Positions 1 to 7,502 are shown, counted from the first letter of the stretch. The stretch: DNA of 11,419 nt from Gammaproteobacteria bacterium (GCA_029861795.1 JAOTYS010000113.1:1-11419); one strand, 5' to 3'. Program-made: numbers and translations. Notes: generated by a model not told the origin, from the sequence alone.

Positions 1-1
1 G

Positions 2-169
2 GTAGTGTTTGGCGCCGAGGGCCGTGGTCTGCGTCGGCTAACACGTGACAAATGCGATGCGTTGGTTCGCATTCCAATGGCTGGTTCCGTGTCCAGCCTC
101 AACGTATCCGTGGCCGTCGGGATTGTGTTGTACGAGGCGCGACGGCAGCAACGCGTCGCCAAAGTCTAA
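2..169 (+). CDS. rlmB: 23S rRNA (guanosine-2'-O-)methyltransferase RlmB, C-terminal fragment (5' end outside window)
   Basis: Frame 2 is open from the window edge to a TAA at 167-169, giving 55 codons. The peptide begins [16 protein letters not shown] and contains [17 protein letters not shown]. These are the conserved SPOUT motifs near the C-terminus of SpoU-type methyltransferases: GAEGxGL followed by IPMxGxxxSLNVSVAxG, which form the knotted S-adenosylmethionine site. In the family, RlmB 2'-O-methylates a guanosine in the peptidyl-transferase region of 23S rRNA (G2251 in E. coli). The tail ([12 protein letters not shown]) ends where RlmB usually ends, so the 3' end looks intact; the RNA-binding N-terminal domain lies outside the window. 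TrmH, the tRNA Gm18 enzyme, is the main alternative, but the IPMxGSVxSLNVSVA form fits RlmB better. The gene converges on the arsS-like gene across a 42-bp spacer. Confidence 0.92.
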   Translation, partial: VVFGAEGRGLRRLTRDKCDALVRIPMAGSVSSLNVSVAVGIVLYEARRQQRVAKV

Positions 170-211
170 CCGTTTGAAACGGATGGTGATAGCAAAGCTC
201 AAGACGGCATG

Positions 212-1204
212 TTAGATCAATGCGCCACCACAACTACTGCCCGAGCCGGCGGTACAGCCGAAACAATGCTCTCCCACGGCAATAGGTGCGCCTTGCAGAG
301 CGCCGACATCGATGTCCCACAGGTAGTGCGGTGAAGCGCCTGACATCGGAATACTCAACATTTGGTTGAAATCGCAGTCGTACACGCGGCCCTGCCAATC
401 GACGCTAATCAAATGTCTGCACATCAAGTTGGCAACGGTGGCGAGGTTGAAGTTATCCAATAGTAGCTGTTGATAGCTCTGCCGTTGTCCTATGCGATCC
501 AAAAAATGAGAAAAACGGTTAATCGGCAGATTGGTTAAGGTGAGCAAACGCGTAAAATGTATACCAAATTCGTCAAAAAGACGTCGACGGTACTCTGCCT
601 CTAAAGCCTCCTGCGGTGGAGGAAGACTGGCGCCGAGCGGGTTGTAGACAAGCTCCAACGGCAGCATCGCGTCAATGCCGTAGCCTACACTATTGAGTAC
701 TCGCAGTGCCCGTACGCTCTTAGCAAACACGCCATTGCCGCGCTGGGCATCAACATTGCTTTTGCTGTAACAGGGTAACGAGCACACCAACCGTACCCCA
801 CGCTCAGCGTACCAAGCCGCCAGATCCTCTTGGTGCGGCTCGAACAACACCGTCAGGTTACAGCGCGACGTGACAGACACTCTGAGTTGGATAAAGCTGT
901 CGACCAGCTTACGGAAATGCGGATTGAGCTCTGGAGCGCCGCCGGTAAGGTCGACTTGTTTGATTCGGGCTTGCTCGGCCCACTCTAAGATTTTGGCAAT
1001 GGTGTCCCAGGTCATGATTTCGGTGCGCTTCGGCCCGGCATCGACATGACAGTGCTGGCATGCTTGGTTACACAGACGACCAACGTTGAGTTGTAGCTGG
1101 GTAAGCGCGGCCCGTTGCAATGGCCCAAGGCCCATTTTCGCAAGTGTGGCCGCAAACCGAGGCTCTTCCTCAACGCCGTCTGCTTTGGCTGTGTTAGGAA
1201 TCAT
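212..1204 (-). CDS. arsS: ArsS-type radical SAM/Cys-rich protein (arsenosugar biosynthesis family)
   Basis: This is a 330-residue protein with a radical SAM motif C45-xxx-C49-xx-C52 (in RLCNQACQHCHVDAGP), which should hold a SAM-binding [4Fe-4S] cluster. It is followed by the family blocks LTGGAPELNPHF, CNLTVLFEP, LVYNPLG and ISVDWQGRVYDCDFNQML. The C-terminus is Cys-rich (C314, C317, C325, in HCFGCTAGSGSSCGGALI). These blocks are characteristic of ArsS (radical SAM plus DUF3641), annotated in arsenosugar biosynthesis, where it is thought to act on an adenosyl-arsenical made after ArsM methylation. Some relatives carry selenocysteine near the C-terminus; this copy has ordinary Cys codons. ATG at 1202-1204 gives the normal family length; I see only a weak ribosome site. 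No arsM, arsR or transporter gene is in view, so the arsenic role rests on family membership. The gene lies 220 bp downstream of the FIST gene on the same strand and may have its own promoter. Confidence 0.92.
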   Translation of the reverse strand: MIPNTAKADGVEEEPRFAATLAKMGLGPLQRAALTQLQLNVGRLCNQACQHCHVDAGPKRTEIMTWDTIAKILEWAEQARIKQVDLTGGAPELNPHFRKLVDSFIQLRVSVTSRCNLTVLFEPHQEDLAAWYAERGVRLVCSLPCYSKSNVDAQRGNGVFAKSVRALRVLNSVGYGIDAMLPLELVYNPLGASLPPPQEALEAEYRRRLFDEFGIHFTRLLTLTNLPINRFSHFLDRIGQRQSYQQLLLDNFNLATVANLMCRHLISVDWQGRVYDCDFNQMLSIPMSGASPHYLWDIDVGALQGAPIAVGEHCFGCTAGSGSSCGGALI

Positions 1205-1424
1205 GTTGTTCTATCTTAGAGTGAGGTTGTCCTTCAAATGAGTCACGCCAGGATTATTGCGCCGTGCCTTTCGGTCTGACTGCGGATTCGTCATAAAGTT
1301 TTACTTCTGTGTTCGCTGGTCCCAGAGGGCATGCAGGAGGGACGGCGTGGTTACCACCGTCAAGCGTAGCAATCACAGGATGCTGACAGCGCCTTGTGGC
1401 AGGCCCTGTCGCTCGGGCCGTTTG

Positions 1425-2534
1425 TCACGCAGCGCTATCGGCGCAGTAGAGCGCTAGCACAGTGGAGTATTGGTAAAGTCGACTTCCATGTTTCAGGGGT
1501 GCGATCTGTCCGTTGCCATAGAACCCAATAAACGGCATGTTGGGAAATCGGGTCTTAACTAACTCGACGTCGCGGTCACGGTTGCCGTAGAACGATGGTC
1601 CGCGACTCATGCAAGGGAAAAGTAGTGCAAATCCTGGATCTGCCAGCAATCGGTCATGCCCGCGCTCTATGGTGCGCGCCATGTCGCGCTCTGCGGCCAA
1701 CTCATCACGCATTGCCCAGAACATCTTCTCGCCGCGTGTCGGTTCATGAGAGACCGTGATAGAGCTGTCGTCGGGGTTGGCCGAAACGATGTGGTTCAGA
1801 TCATAACGACCATCACGAATTGCGGTCTGCGGATCACCAAAGGTGACGCCGTACATCAAAAGATGTAAGGGAATACGATCGAGTTTGCGCACCGAGATGG
1901 GCAACGACTTAACAAGCGCATTCAATGCCCGTTCACCGCCGATGCGAAGAATATCGAAGCCTTGGGCTTCGGCGACTTCGAAGGGGGTACTCAACGGACG
2001 TATCCCCCGCGAGGCCACCACCGAGTGGCGTACTCCATGAAAGGCTACTTCGATATAGCCCTCCGGACATTGGCGGCCACCGCTCCAAACGGTGAAAGGT
2101 CCATGACCGAAAACATCTGCTGACACCGCGCCCACCCGTGGTACCGAATCATCCAGCCATTCAGTGGACACCGATTCCGGAGTGCTGAAGGTCAGTAGGT
2201 GTTGATCCTGTGCACTATCAGCAGTAGGGGGTTTCAAAAACACATCACCACCAAACACCATGGCCGCGGCGCCGCAGCTATCTAATAGCCATTCCTCATC
2301 GGTGATCACACCGGGCGCCGTGCAGCCAACAATCTGGGTGCATCGCCCGGCGCGGGCCGCTGCACGCAGCGCCGGCTGTGGGTTCTGCGCAAACTCCGGA
2401 GTAAGAAATAGAAGCACACTGTTGGCATGATCTAGCCCCGCCTTTTCCAGCGCACTGGTTACCGCCGTGGCGGCATGTCGCGGGTTGGTGGGCGGGCCGT
2501 AGCTGAGACCGGTTGCAACTGAGGAACTACTCAT
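1425..2534 (-). CDS. FIST-domain protein (FIST_N plus FIST_C), putative ligand sensor
   Basis: This 369-residue soluble protein has no visible signal peptide or membrane segment. Residues ~35-220 look like FIST_N: a hydrophobic strand SVLLFLTPEFA (39-49) and a turn GCTAPGVI (70-77) like the family's GCSTAGxI. Residues ~225-360 look like FIST_C: MSRGPSFYGNRDRDVELVK, then MPFIGFYGNGQIAPLKHG at 333-350, matching the family's 'P..GFyt.GEigP' region. FIST domains are predicted to bind small ligands such as amino acids, and are often fused to kinases, chemoreceptors or GGDEF domains. Here there is no output domain, so it would have to act through a partner. Its ATG (2532-2534) overlaps the nth stop in ATGAGTAG, an 8-bp overlap that suggests translational coupling with nth. 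The stop is TGA at 1425-1427. The family call is fairly sure; the ligand and partner are unknown. Confidence 0.88.
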   Translation of the reverse strand: MSSSSVATGLSYGPPTNPRHAATAVTSALEKAGLDHANSVLLFLTPEFAQNPQPALRAAARAGRCTQIVGCTAPGVITDEEWLLDSCGAAAMVFGGDVFLKPPTADSAQDQHLLTFSTPESVSTEWLDDSVPRVGAVSADVFGHGPFTVWSGGRQCPEGYIEVAFHGVRHSVVASRGIRPLSTPFEVAEAQGFDILRIGGERALNALVKSLPISVRKLDRIPLHLLMYGVTFGDPQTAIRDGRYDLNHIVSANPDDSSITVSHEPTRGEKMFWAMRDELAAERDMARTIERGHDRLLADPGFALLFPCMSRGPSFYGNRDRDVELVKTRFPNMPFIGFYGNGQIAPLKHGSRLYQYSTVLALYCADSAA

Positions 2535-3168
2535 CTACTGACTCTTTTCTCCGGTATTCGCATAGGTCATATATGACACACTGACCGCATAGCGGCTTGC
2601 GTGCCATGCAAGTATAGCGTCCGTGCAGGATCAACCAATGGTGAGCATTATACTTGAATTCCTCGGGCACCAGGCGGATCAGGGCACGCTCCACCTCCAG
2701 AACCGTCTTGCCAGGTGCCAATCTAGTACGGTTGGCAACGCGGAAGATATGAGTATCTACCGCAATGGTGGGGTGCCCAAAGGCGGTGTTTAGCAGAACA
2801 TTGGCGGTCTTCCTGCCGACCCCCGCAAGGGCTTCCAGTGCCTTACGATTGTCGGGAACCTCTCCACCGTAATCCTTCACCAATATACGACAGGTGGTCA
2901 GAATATTTTTTGTCTTGGAGTTATACAGACCGATGCTCTTGATGTAGTGTTTCAGGCCGCGTTCGCCCAACTTAATCATTGCTTGTGGGGTATTGGCCAC
3001 TCGGAACAACTTCTCTGTGGCGATATTGACACTCTTATCTGTCGCCTGGGCGGATAGAATCACTGCAATGAGGAGCTCGAACACGCTGTCGTATTCAAGC
3101 TCAGTGGTGGGTGCCGGAATGTTAGCTTTTAACCGTATGAAGATTTCGTGACGCTTTTGTGCGTTCAT
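2527..3168 (-). CDS. nth: Endonuclease III, DNA glycosylase/AP lyase
   Basis: The protein has 213 residues. Endonuclease III excises oxidised pyrimidines such as thymine glycol and nicks the abasic site by beta-elimination, starting base excision repair. The helix-hairpin-helix region LAGVGRKTANVLL (114-126) carries the catalytic Lys120, and VDTHIFRVANR supplies the catalytic Asp138; both fall at the E. coli numbering. The C-terminal [4Fe-4S] loop is C187-x6-C194-x2-C197-x5-C203, again at the E. coli positions. The protein is therefore full length with all key residues present. The start at 3166-3168 (MNAQKRHEIF) matches the usual E. coli-type start, although the ribosome site upstream is weak. 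It follows rnfB after 95 bp and overlaps the FIST gene by 8 bp, so a metG-rnfB-nth-FIST transcript is plausible. Confidence 0.98.
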   Translation of the reverse strand: MNAQKRHEIFIRLKANIPAPTTELEYDSVFELLIAVILSAQATDKSVNIATEKLFRVANTPQAMIKLGERGLKHYIKSIGLYNSKTKNILTTCRILVKDYGGEVPDNRKALEALAGVGRKTANVLLNTAFGHPTIAVDTHIFRVANRTRLAPGKTVLEVERALIRLVPEEFKYNAHHWLILHGRYTCMARKPLCGQCVIYDLCEYRRKESVDE

Positions 3169-3263
3169 CGCTGTCGCGAATCAGAAGTGGTCTTTACTAA
3201 CGCATTTGCAGCGGGCATTGGTCGCAATCAAGCAAGGGGAAGATAACCACCGCGGGCCAGACA

Positions 3264-3980
3264 TCAGTGACTTGGGTGGGCTTTGCTGCGTTTGCTGCGT
3301 CCCCGTGCCACCGCAGCGTGAAGCTCTGCACGGATTGTCGCTCTATCCTTATGTTCAGTGGCGCCTGGTCCGCCGCGATCACTTGCTGGGACTGTGTTCA
3401 ATCGATTCAGTCGGCGTTTTACATGTGTCCTCGCCTGTTCGACTTGGCTCATGCTGTAGCCTGGCCACGGGGAGTCAGCGTCCTGGTCGCTGTCAGCAAT
3501 GGGCACCATATCGATACAATCCACGGGGCATGGCGGCAGGCACAGTTCGCATCCGGTGCAATCGTCAGCGATCACAGTGTGCATGCTCTTTGCGGCACCG
3601 CAAATCGCGTCCACCGGACAGGCTTGGATACATAGGCTGCAGCCGATGCAGTGCTCTTCATCTATCCGAGCACGCCTACGGGGCATGTAAGCACCATAAC
3701 GTCGGTCAAGTTCGACCGGAGTTCTGCCAAGGAGCTTGGCTAAACTACCAATGGTTACACTGCCGCCCGGTGGACACTGATTGATATTGGCCTCTCCATT
3801 AGCGACGGCCATGGCATAGTCTCGACAGCGAGGGTAACCGCATTTGGTGCATTGCGTTTGAGGTAGGCACCCATCAATTCGATCCACAAGCTTGGCGCTG
3901 GCTTGGTCCAATTTGGTTTTCGATTCCATTCGATCCACAAGCTTGGCGCTGGCTTGGTCCAATCTGGCGTTCGATTGCAT
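3264..3980 (-). CDS. rnfB: Soluble RnfB-type ferredoxin (three Fe-S motifs, no membrane anchor)
   Basis: The protein has up to 238 residues. An N-terminal Fe-S domain carries C44-x2-C47-x4-C52-x16-C69 in [12 protein letters not shown]...INQCPPGG, the hallmark of RnfB/RsxB. A two-cluster ferredoxin domain follows: C111IGC114SLC117..C121PVD and C141TGC144ELC147..C151PVD. The membrane helix found in RnfB of full Rnf complexes is absent; the N-terminus is instead a charged helical stretch. The C-terminal ~55 residues are basic and of low complexity. This is the stand-alone form of RnfB found where rnfACDGE is missing, presumably a soluble electron carrier with an unknown partner. The first 34 codons are a 17-codon tandem duplication including the ATG. 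Translation could begin at 3980 or at the copied ATG (3927-3929, 221 residues); neither has a strong ribosome site. Placement between metG and nth supports the identity. Confidence 0.9.
   Translation of the reverse strand: MQSNARLDQASAKLVDRMESKTKLDQASAKLVDRIDGCLPQTQCTKCGYPRCRDYAMAVANGEANINQCPPGGSVTIGSLAKLLGRTPVELDRRYGAYMPRRRARIDEEHCIGCSLCIQACPVDAICGAAKSMHTVIADDCTGCELCLPPCPVDCIDMVPIADSDQDADSPWPGYSMSQVEQARTHVKRRLNRLNTVPASDRGGPGATEHKDRATIRAELHAAVARGRSKRSKAHPSH
3879..3980 (-). repeat. 51-bp in-frame tandem duplication at the 5' end of rnfB
   Basis: Codons 1-17 (3930-3980) and 18-34 (3879-3929) of rnfB are tandem copies of a 51-bp unit matching at 47 of 51 positions. A perfect 36-bp match (3877-3912 against 3928-3963) covers the block that encodes [11 protein letters not shown] in both copies. 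The four differences (3913/3964, 3917/3968, 3918/3969, 3926/3977) all fall in codons 2-6, and all change the residue: Q/E, N/K, A/T, R/K. Each copy begins with ATG, so the gene carries two equivalent start regions. Confidence 0.97.
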
Positions 3981-4072
3981 AGACGTCGCAATTAAGCCTG
4001 CTGGGTATCGGGCAAGCCTACTGCGCTATCCAACGCCACGACCATGCACCCACCCCTGCAACACGAGTATCC

Positions 4073-6094
4073 TCATTTGATCCGCATACCAGGTTGCGCG
4101 CCGCTGTCTGGTGAAAGCAGCCAGATGTCTTTGTCGCCAGCGCCTGCCGCTAAGATCATGCCCTCGGACACACCAAATCGCATTTTGCGTGGCGCCAAAT
4201 TGGCCACTACCACTGTTAAGCGACCACAAAGCTCATCCGGTGCATACGCAGATTTGATTCCGGCGAACACGGTGCGGTTCTCGCCGCCGAGATCCAGTGT
4301 CAGTTGCAGCAGCTTGTCGGCGCCTTTGACATAGTCCGCGTGTTCAATGCGGGCGACGCGTAGATCGACCTTGGCAAAGTCGCTGTACTCAATTTCCTTG
4401 CTCAACGGGTCTTGCTCAAGCTGGCCCGTGCCTTCAGCAGTGTCCTTGGAAGCTTTGATGATGGCATCTATCTTGGCTGCTTCTACGCGCTGCAATAAAT
4501 GGCTGAAGCGACCGATACCATGCTCCAGCAACGGTTCACGTAGCGAAGCCCACGCTCCAGGTTGGCCGATGGGTACGCCCAACATCTGCTCGATTCGCAG
4601 CGCCAGCTGAGGCACTACCGGAGCGAGATAGGTTGCTAACACCCGAAACAGATTGATCCCGGTAGAACAGACCTGTTGAAGCTCAGCGCTCTGCGAGTTT
4701 TGCTTGGCGATGACCCAAGGTTGCTTTTCGTTGATGAACTGGTTTGCCTGGTCGGCGAGCTCCATTATTTCGCGCATCGCACGACTGTATTCCCGCATCT
4801 CAAAATGTTGCGCAATGGAATCTCCAGCCTGGACAAAATGCTGGTAGAGCTCAGGTTCGCTCAAGCTGGCTGCCAATTGGCCATCGAAGTGTTTGCTTAT
4901 GAAACCAGCGCACCGGCTGGCGATGTTTACAAACTTGCCTACCAGATCCGAGTTCACCCGTTGGACAAAGTCCTCCAGATTTAAATCCAGATCCTCCACG
5001 CGGCTGTTGAGTTTGGTCGCAAAATAATAGCGCAGGTACTCCGGAGCCAAATAGTCCAAATACGTCCTAGCAGTGACAAAAGTGCCGCGAGACTTCGACA
5101 TTTTTTGCCCATTAACCGTGAGAAAGCCGTGGCAGAACACCGTCGTGGGCTTGCGAAAACCGGAGCCATCCAGCACCGCAGGCCAGAATAAGGTGTGAAA
5201 CTGCAAAATGTCTTTGCCGACAAAGTGATAGAGCTCAGTGTGTGCGTCACGGCCCCAGTAGGCGTCGAAGTCCAGGCCCTGTCGGTCACAAAAGTTTTTA
5301 AAGCTCGCCATATACCCGATGGGGGCGTCGAGCCAGACGTAAAAGTACTTATCCACCTCCCCGGGTATGCTGAAGCCGAAATAGGGGGTATCCCGCGAGA
5401 TATCCCAGTCCCGTAGGCCTGCGTCGAACCACTCCTTAAGCTTATTCCTGACTTCAACCTGTAAGTGCTCACCCTGGGTCCATTGCCGTAACATGTCTTC
5501 GAAATCTGTGAGCCGGAAGAACAAGTGCTCGGACTCTTTTTCCACAGGCGTGGCGCCGGACACTACGGACCTTGGGTTTTTTAGCTCCGTTGGCGCGTAG
5601 GTTGCCCCACAGGCCTCACAACTGTCGCCGTACTGGTCTGGCGTCCCACAGCGTGGGCATTCGCCTCTGATAAAGCGGTCCGGTAGAAACATTTTTTTCA
5701 CCGGATCATAGGCTTGGCGAATGGTGCGGCGGGCGATATGTCCGCCGGCGTCTAAATTCTTGTAAATTAGCTCGGAAAAATATCGGTTTTCGTCGGAATG
5801 AGTGGTGTAGTAGTTGTCAAACTCCACCGCGAAATCGCTGAAGTCGGCGATGTGCTCTTTGCCGATGCGATCGATGAGCTGCTCAGGGCTGATGCCTTCG
5901 TCTTGCGCTTTGAGCATGATGGGCGTGCCGTGGGTGTCGTCGGCACAGACGTAGTAACACTGACCACCGCGCATCCGCTGGTACCGTACCCAGATGTCGG
6001 TCTGAATGTACCCTAGCAGATGGCCTAAGTGGATTGGCCCGTTGGCATAGGGCAGCGCACTAGTGACTAATATGTCTCGTTTGGTGTCCGTCAT
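4073..6094 (-). CDS. metG: Methionyl-tRNA synthetase (MetRS type with C-terminal tRNA-binding domain)
   Basis: From ATG 6092-6094 the protein has 673 residues, close to E. coli MetG (677). It charges tRNA-Met and initiator tRNA with methionine in the cytoplasm. The Rossmann class I catalytic domain opens with [18 protein letters not shown]; the HIGH motif is HLGH at 22-25. A zinc knuckle in the connective domain is C146-x2-C149-x9-C159-x2-C162. The KMSKS loop is intact at 331-335. A helical anticodon-binding region occupies roughly 380-550. The C-terminal dimerising tRNA-binding OB-fold runs from about 569 ([20 protein letters not shown]) to the end. An in-frame GTG at 6125-6127 would add 11 residues, but family alignment ([19 protein letters not shown] against E. 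coli MTQVAKKILVTCALPYANG) favours the ATG. It is the first gene of the minus-strand cluster, 92 bp ahead of rnfB. Confidence 0.98.
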   Translation of the reverse strand: MTDTKRDILVTSALPYANGPIHLGHLLGYIQTDIWVRYQRMRGGQCYYVCADDTHGTPIMLKAQDEGISPEQLIDRIGKEHIADFSDFAVEFDNYYTTHSDENRYFSELIYKNLDAGGHIARRTIRQAYDPVKKMFLPDRFIRGECPRCGTPDQYGDSCEACGATYAPTELKNPRSVVSGATPVEKESEHLFFRLTDFEDMLRQWTQGEHLQVEVRNKLKEWFDAGLRDWDISRDTPYFGFSIPGEVDKYFYVWLDAPIGYMASFKNFCDRQGLDFDAYWGRDAHTELYHFVGKDILQFHTLFWPAVLDGSGFRKPTTVFCHGFLTVNGQKMSKSRGTFVTARTYLDYLAPEYLRYYFATKLNSRVEDLDLNLEDFVQRVNSDLVGKFVNIASRCAGFISKHFDGQLAASLSEPELYQHFVQAGDSIAQHFEMREYSRAMREIMELADQANQFINEKQPWVIAKQNSQSAELQQVCSTGINLFRVLATYLAPVVPQLALRIEQMLGVPIGQPGAWASLREPLLEHGIGRFSHLLQRVEAAKIDAIIKASKDTAEGTGQLEQDPLSKEIEYSDFAKVDLRVARIEHADYVKGADKLLQLTLDLGGENRTVFAGIKSAYAPDELCGRLTVVVANLAPRKMRFGVSEGMILAAGAGDKDIWLLSPDSGAQPGMRIK

Positions 6095-6181
6095 AGACTT
6101 CACTCGCGCCGGCAACTCGCTATTCACACGATGACATGGGTGCGCAAAGGCCCGTTTGAAAGGCTGGCTACGGTACCAGTT

Positions 6182-6286
6182 TTATGTGGCGTGAGCTAGC
6201 GGGTACACCAATGCTACAGGCGGGTTTAGGTCGATTGTCGTGGAGTTGTGACTAACAATGACAAGTCTACGATCACGGTGTAGCAT
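6182..6286 (-). other. Possible small ORF or leader (34 codons) upstream of metG
   Basis: On the minus strand AAGGAGG (plus 6289-6295) sits just before ATG at 6284-6286, which opens 34 codons (MLHRDRRLVIVSHNSTTIDL...) ending with TAA at 6182-6184. The Shine-Dalgarno match is the best in this spacer. However, it is only 2 nt from the ATG, closer than the usual 5-9. The peptide resembles nothing I know and shows no Met-rich or attenuator-like run. It lies 87 bp upstream of the metG ATG, so it could be a leader peptide or chance. Confidence 0.2.
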
Positions 6287-6336
6287 TGCCTCCTTCCCAG
6301 GTTACGCTTGACTCGTTTGCCAGCGGCAGGGGGCTC

Positions 6337-6358
6337 GCCGCATCGTATATCGTGCGGC
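6337..6358. repeat. Imperfect 22-bp palindrome in the metG/apbC spacer
   Basis: GCCGCA (6337-6342) and TGCGGC (6353-6358) are perfect inverted arms around a TCGTATATCG centre whose middle four bases, TATA, are also self-complementary. It ends 52 bp before the apbC start. There is no T-run, so it is not an intrinsic terminator. It has the shape of a dimeric repressor operator, but I cannot assign it to a regulator, and chance is possible. Confidence 0.35.
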
Positions 6359-6395
6359 AGTGAGGGCCGACCTGTGACAACTTTGCGATTGGTTC

Positions 6396-6400
6396 GGAGG
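6396..6400 (+). promoter_or_regulatory. Ribosome binding site of apbC
   Basis: GGAGG lies 10 nt upstream of the ATG at 6411. It is the clearest ribosome site for any gene in the window and fixes the apbC start. Confidence 0.7.
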
Positions 6401-6410
6401 TAGTTATTAG

Positions 6411-7502
6411 ATGACTAGTTTGTCTCGGGAAGCGGTGGAGGCTGCTCTAAAAGGCGTGATTGATCCGCATAACGATCGCGACCCGGTGACGGATAAGAAC
6501 ATTAGGAACATAACGACATCTAGCGACAATGTGGTGATTGATGTGGTGCTGGGCTATCCGGCCAAGAGCTGGATTCCACAGTATTCACGTGTGCTTGAGG
6601 ACGCGGTCGCGTCCCTGGGCGGCGCGGACAAAGTGACCGTTAATGTGACATCTAAGATCGCATCCCATACGGTGCAGAAGGGAGTTAAGCCGTTACCCGG
6701 GGTCAAAAACATGATCGCTGTGGCGTCAGGGAAGGGCGGTGTGGGCAAATCCACGGTGTCAGCTAACCTTGCCCTTGCGCTGTCCGCGGAGGGGGCCAAT
6801 GTAGGAATCTTGGATGCGGACATCTATGGACCGAGCCAACCCCGAATGCTCGGAGTGATGACCAAGCCTGAGTCCAAAGATGGCAAGAGCATGGAGCCGA
6901 TTACCGCCTACCAACTCCAGGTCATGTCTATTGGTTTTCTCATCGAAGAGGAGACGCCAATGATATGGCGTGGACCCATGGTGACACAGGCGTTAGAACA
7001 ACTGCTTAAGGACACTAATTGGCGGGATTTGGATTATTTGGTGATTGATTTGCCGCCGGGCACCGGTGACATCCAGCTTACCTTGGCGCAAAAGGTGCCG
7101 GTGACCGGTGCTGTCATCGTTACCACGCCACAGGATATCGCGTTGCTAGATGCCCGCAAGGCATACAAGATGTTTGAGAAGGTCGAGATTCCCGTACTCG
7201 GTGTGATCGAGAACATGAGCACGCATATCTGTAGTCAGTGTGGACACGAAGAGCATATCTTTGGGCACGGTGGTGGCCAGCGTATGGCAGATCAATATCA
7301 GGTGCGCCACCTCGGCTCCATCCCGTTGGATGCGCGAATCCGTAAAGATGTGGACGAAGGTGCGCCCACCGTCGTCGCTGACCCAGATGGAGCGGTCGCG
7401 CAAACGTATAAGGAAGTGGCGCGCCGAGTCGCGGCCGGTCTTGCGGCGAAAAAGCTCGACTACAGCGCCAAATTCCCCTCCATTGTCATCCAAAACACTT
7501 GA
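6411..7502 (+). CDS. apbC: Iron-sulfur cluster carrier ATPase ApbC/Mrp (P-loop NTPase)
   Basis: This 363-residue cytoplasmic protein belongs to the MinD/Mrp ATPase family. Residues ~5-85 form a MIP18/DUF59 domain (AALKGVIDPHNDRDPV). A deviant Walker A GKGGVGKST lies at 107-115, with further family motifs LDADIYGPSQPRML (134-147), WRGPMVTQAL and DYLVIDLPPGTGD (208-220). The pair C274-SQ-C277 is the CxxC that bridges a [4Fe-4S] cluster between two subunits, and GHGGG follows at 285-289. In the family, ApbC binds and hands over Fe-S clusters to apoproteins. Length and motifs are complete. The ATG follows a good GGAGG site. It is divergent from the metG-rnfB-nth cluster and 54 bp ahead of dcd, probably in one transcript with dcd and aroC. 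RnfB, Nth, ArsS and LeuC nearby are potential clients, but that is inference. Confidence 0.96.
   Translation: MTSLSREAVEAALKGVIDPHNDRDPVTDKNIRNITTSSDNVVIDVVLGYPAKSWIPQYSRVLEDAVASLGGADKVTVNVTSKIASHTVQKGVKPLPGVKNMIAVASGKGGVGKSTVSANLALALSAEGANVGILDADIYGPSQPRMLGVMTKPESKDGKSMEPITAYQLQVMSIGFLIEEETPMIWRGPMVTQALEQLLKDTNWRDLDYLVIDLPPGTGDIQLTLAQKVPVTGAVIVTTPQDIALLDARKAYKMFEKVEIPVLGVIENMSTHICSQCGHEEHIFGHGGGQRMADQYQVRHLGSIPLDARIRKDVDEGAPTVVADPDGAVAQTYKEVARRVAAGLAAKKLDYSAKFPSIVIQNT

Larger units (their letters stand above)
6095..6410. other. Divergent intergenic region between metG and apbC
   Basis: This 316-bp spacer must hold the promoters for both metG (leftward) and apbC (rightward). I do not see a sigma70 site good enough to name: candidate -35-like boxes such as TTGACT at 6308-6313 lack a -10 at the right distance. 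It does hold an imperfect palindrome (6337-6358), a strong Shine-Dalgarno-like sequence on the minus strand (6289-6295) with a 34-codon reading frame behind it, and the apbC ribosome site. No tRNA, T-box-like element or riboswitch was recognised by eye. Confidence 0.6.

Noticed and set aside
170..182. CCGTT-TGA-AACGG hairpin after rlmB as a terminator
   Set aside because: The stem is only 5 bp, the loop 3 nt, and no T-run follows; too weak to call.
1341..1361. Bulged hairpin (GACG..GTGG-TTA-CCAC..CGTC) between the FIST gene and arsS
   Set aside because: Eight base pairs with a 2-nt bulge and no T-run on either side; could be chance.
1402..1419. GGCCC-N8-GGGCC inverted repeat just beyond the FIST stop as its terminator
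   Set aside because: The stem is 5 bp and no T-run follows in the FIST direction, so it is not supported as an intrinsic terminator.
1257..1457. Plus-strand 66-codon open frame between arsS and the FIST gene
   Set aside because: It starts with TTG, has no ribosome site, gives an Arg/Cys-rich peptide unlike a real protein, and overlaps the end of the FIST gene on the other strand.
3206..3784. Long plus-strand open frame (192 codons) opposite rnfB
   Set aside because: It is the antisense of rnfB, whose ferredoxin motifs are unmistakable; the translated product is Cys/Arg-rich nonsense without a known motif.
6095..6127. GTG start 11 codons upstream of the chosen metG ATG
   Set aside because: Family alignment places the start at the ATG (6092-6094); the extra residues [11 protein letters not shown] have no counterpart in E. 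coli MetG.
6308..6313. TTGACT as the -35 box of the apbC promoter
   Set aside because: No acceptable -10 hexamer lies 16-18 bp downstream; the sequence there is GC-rich.
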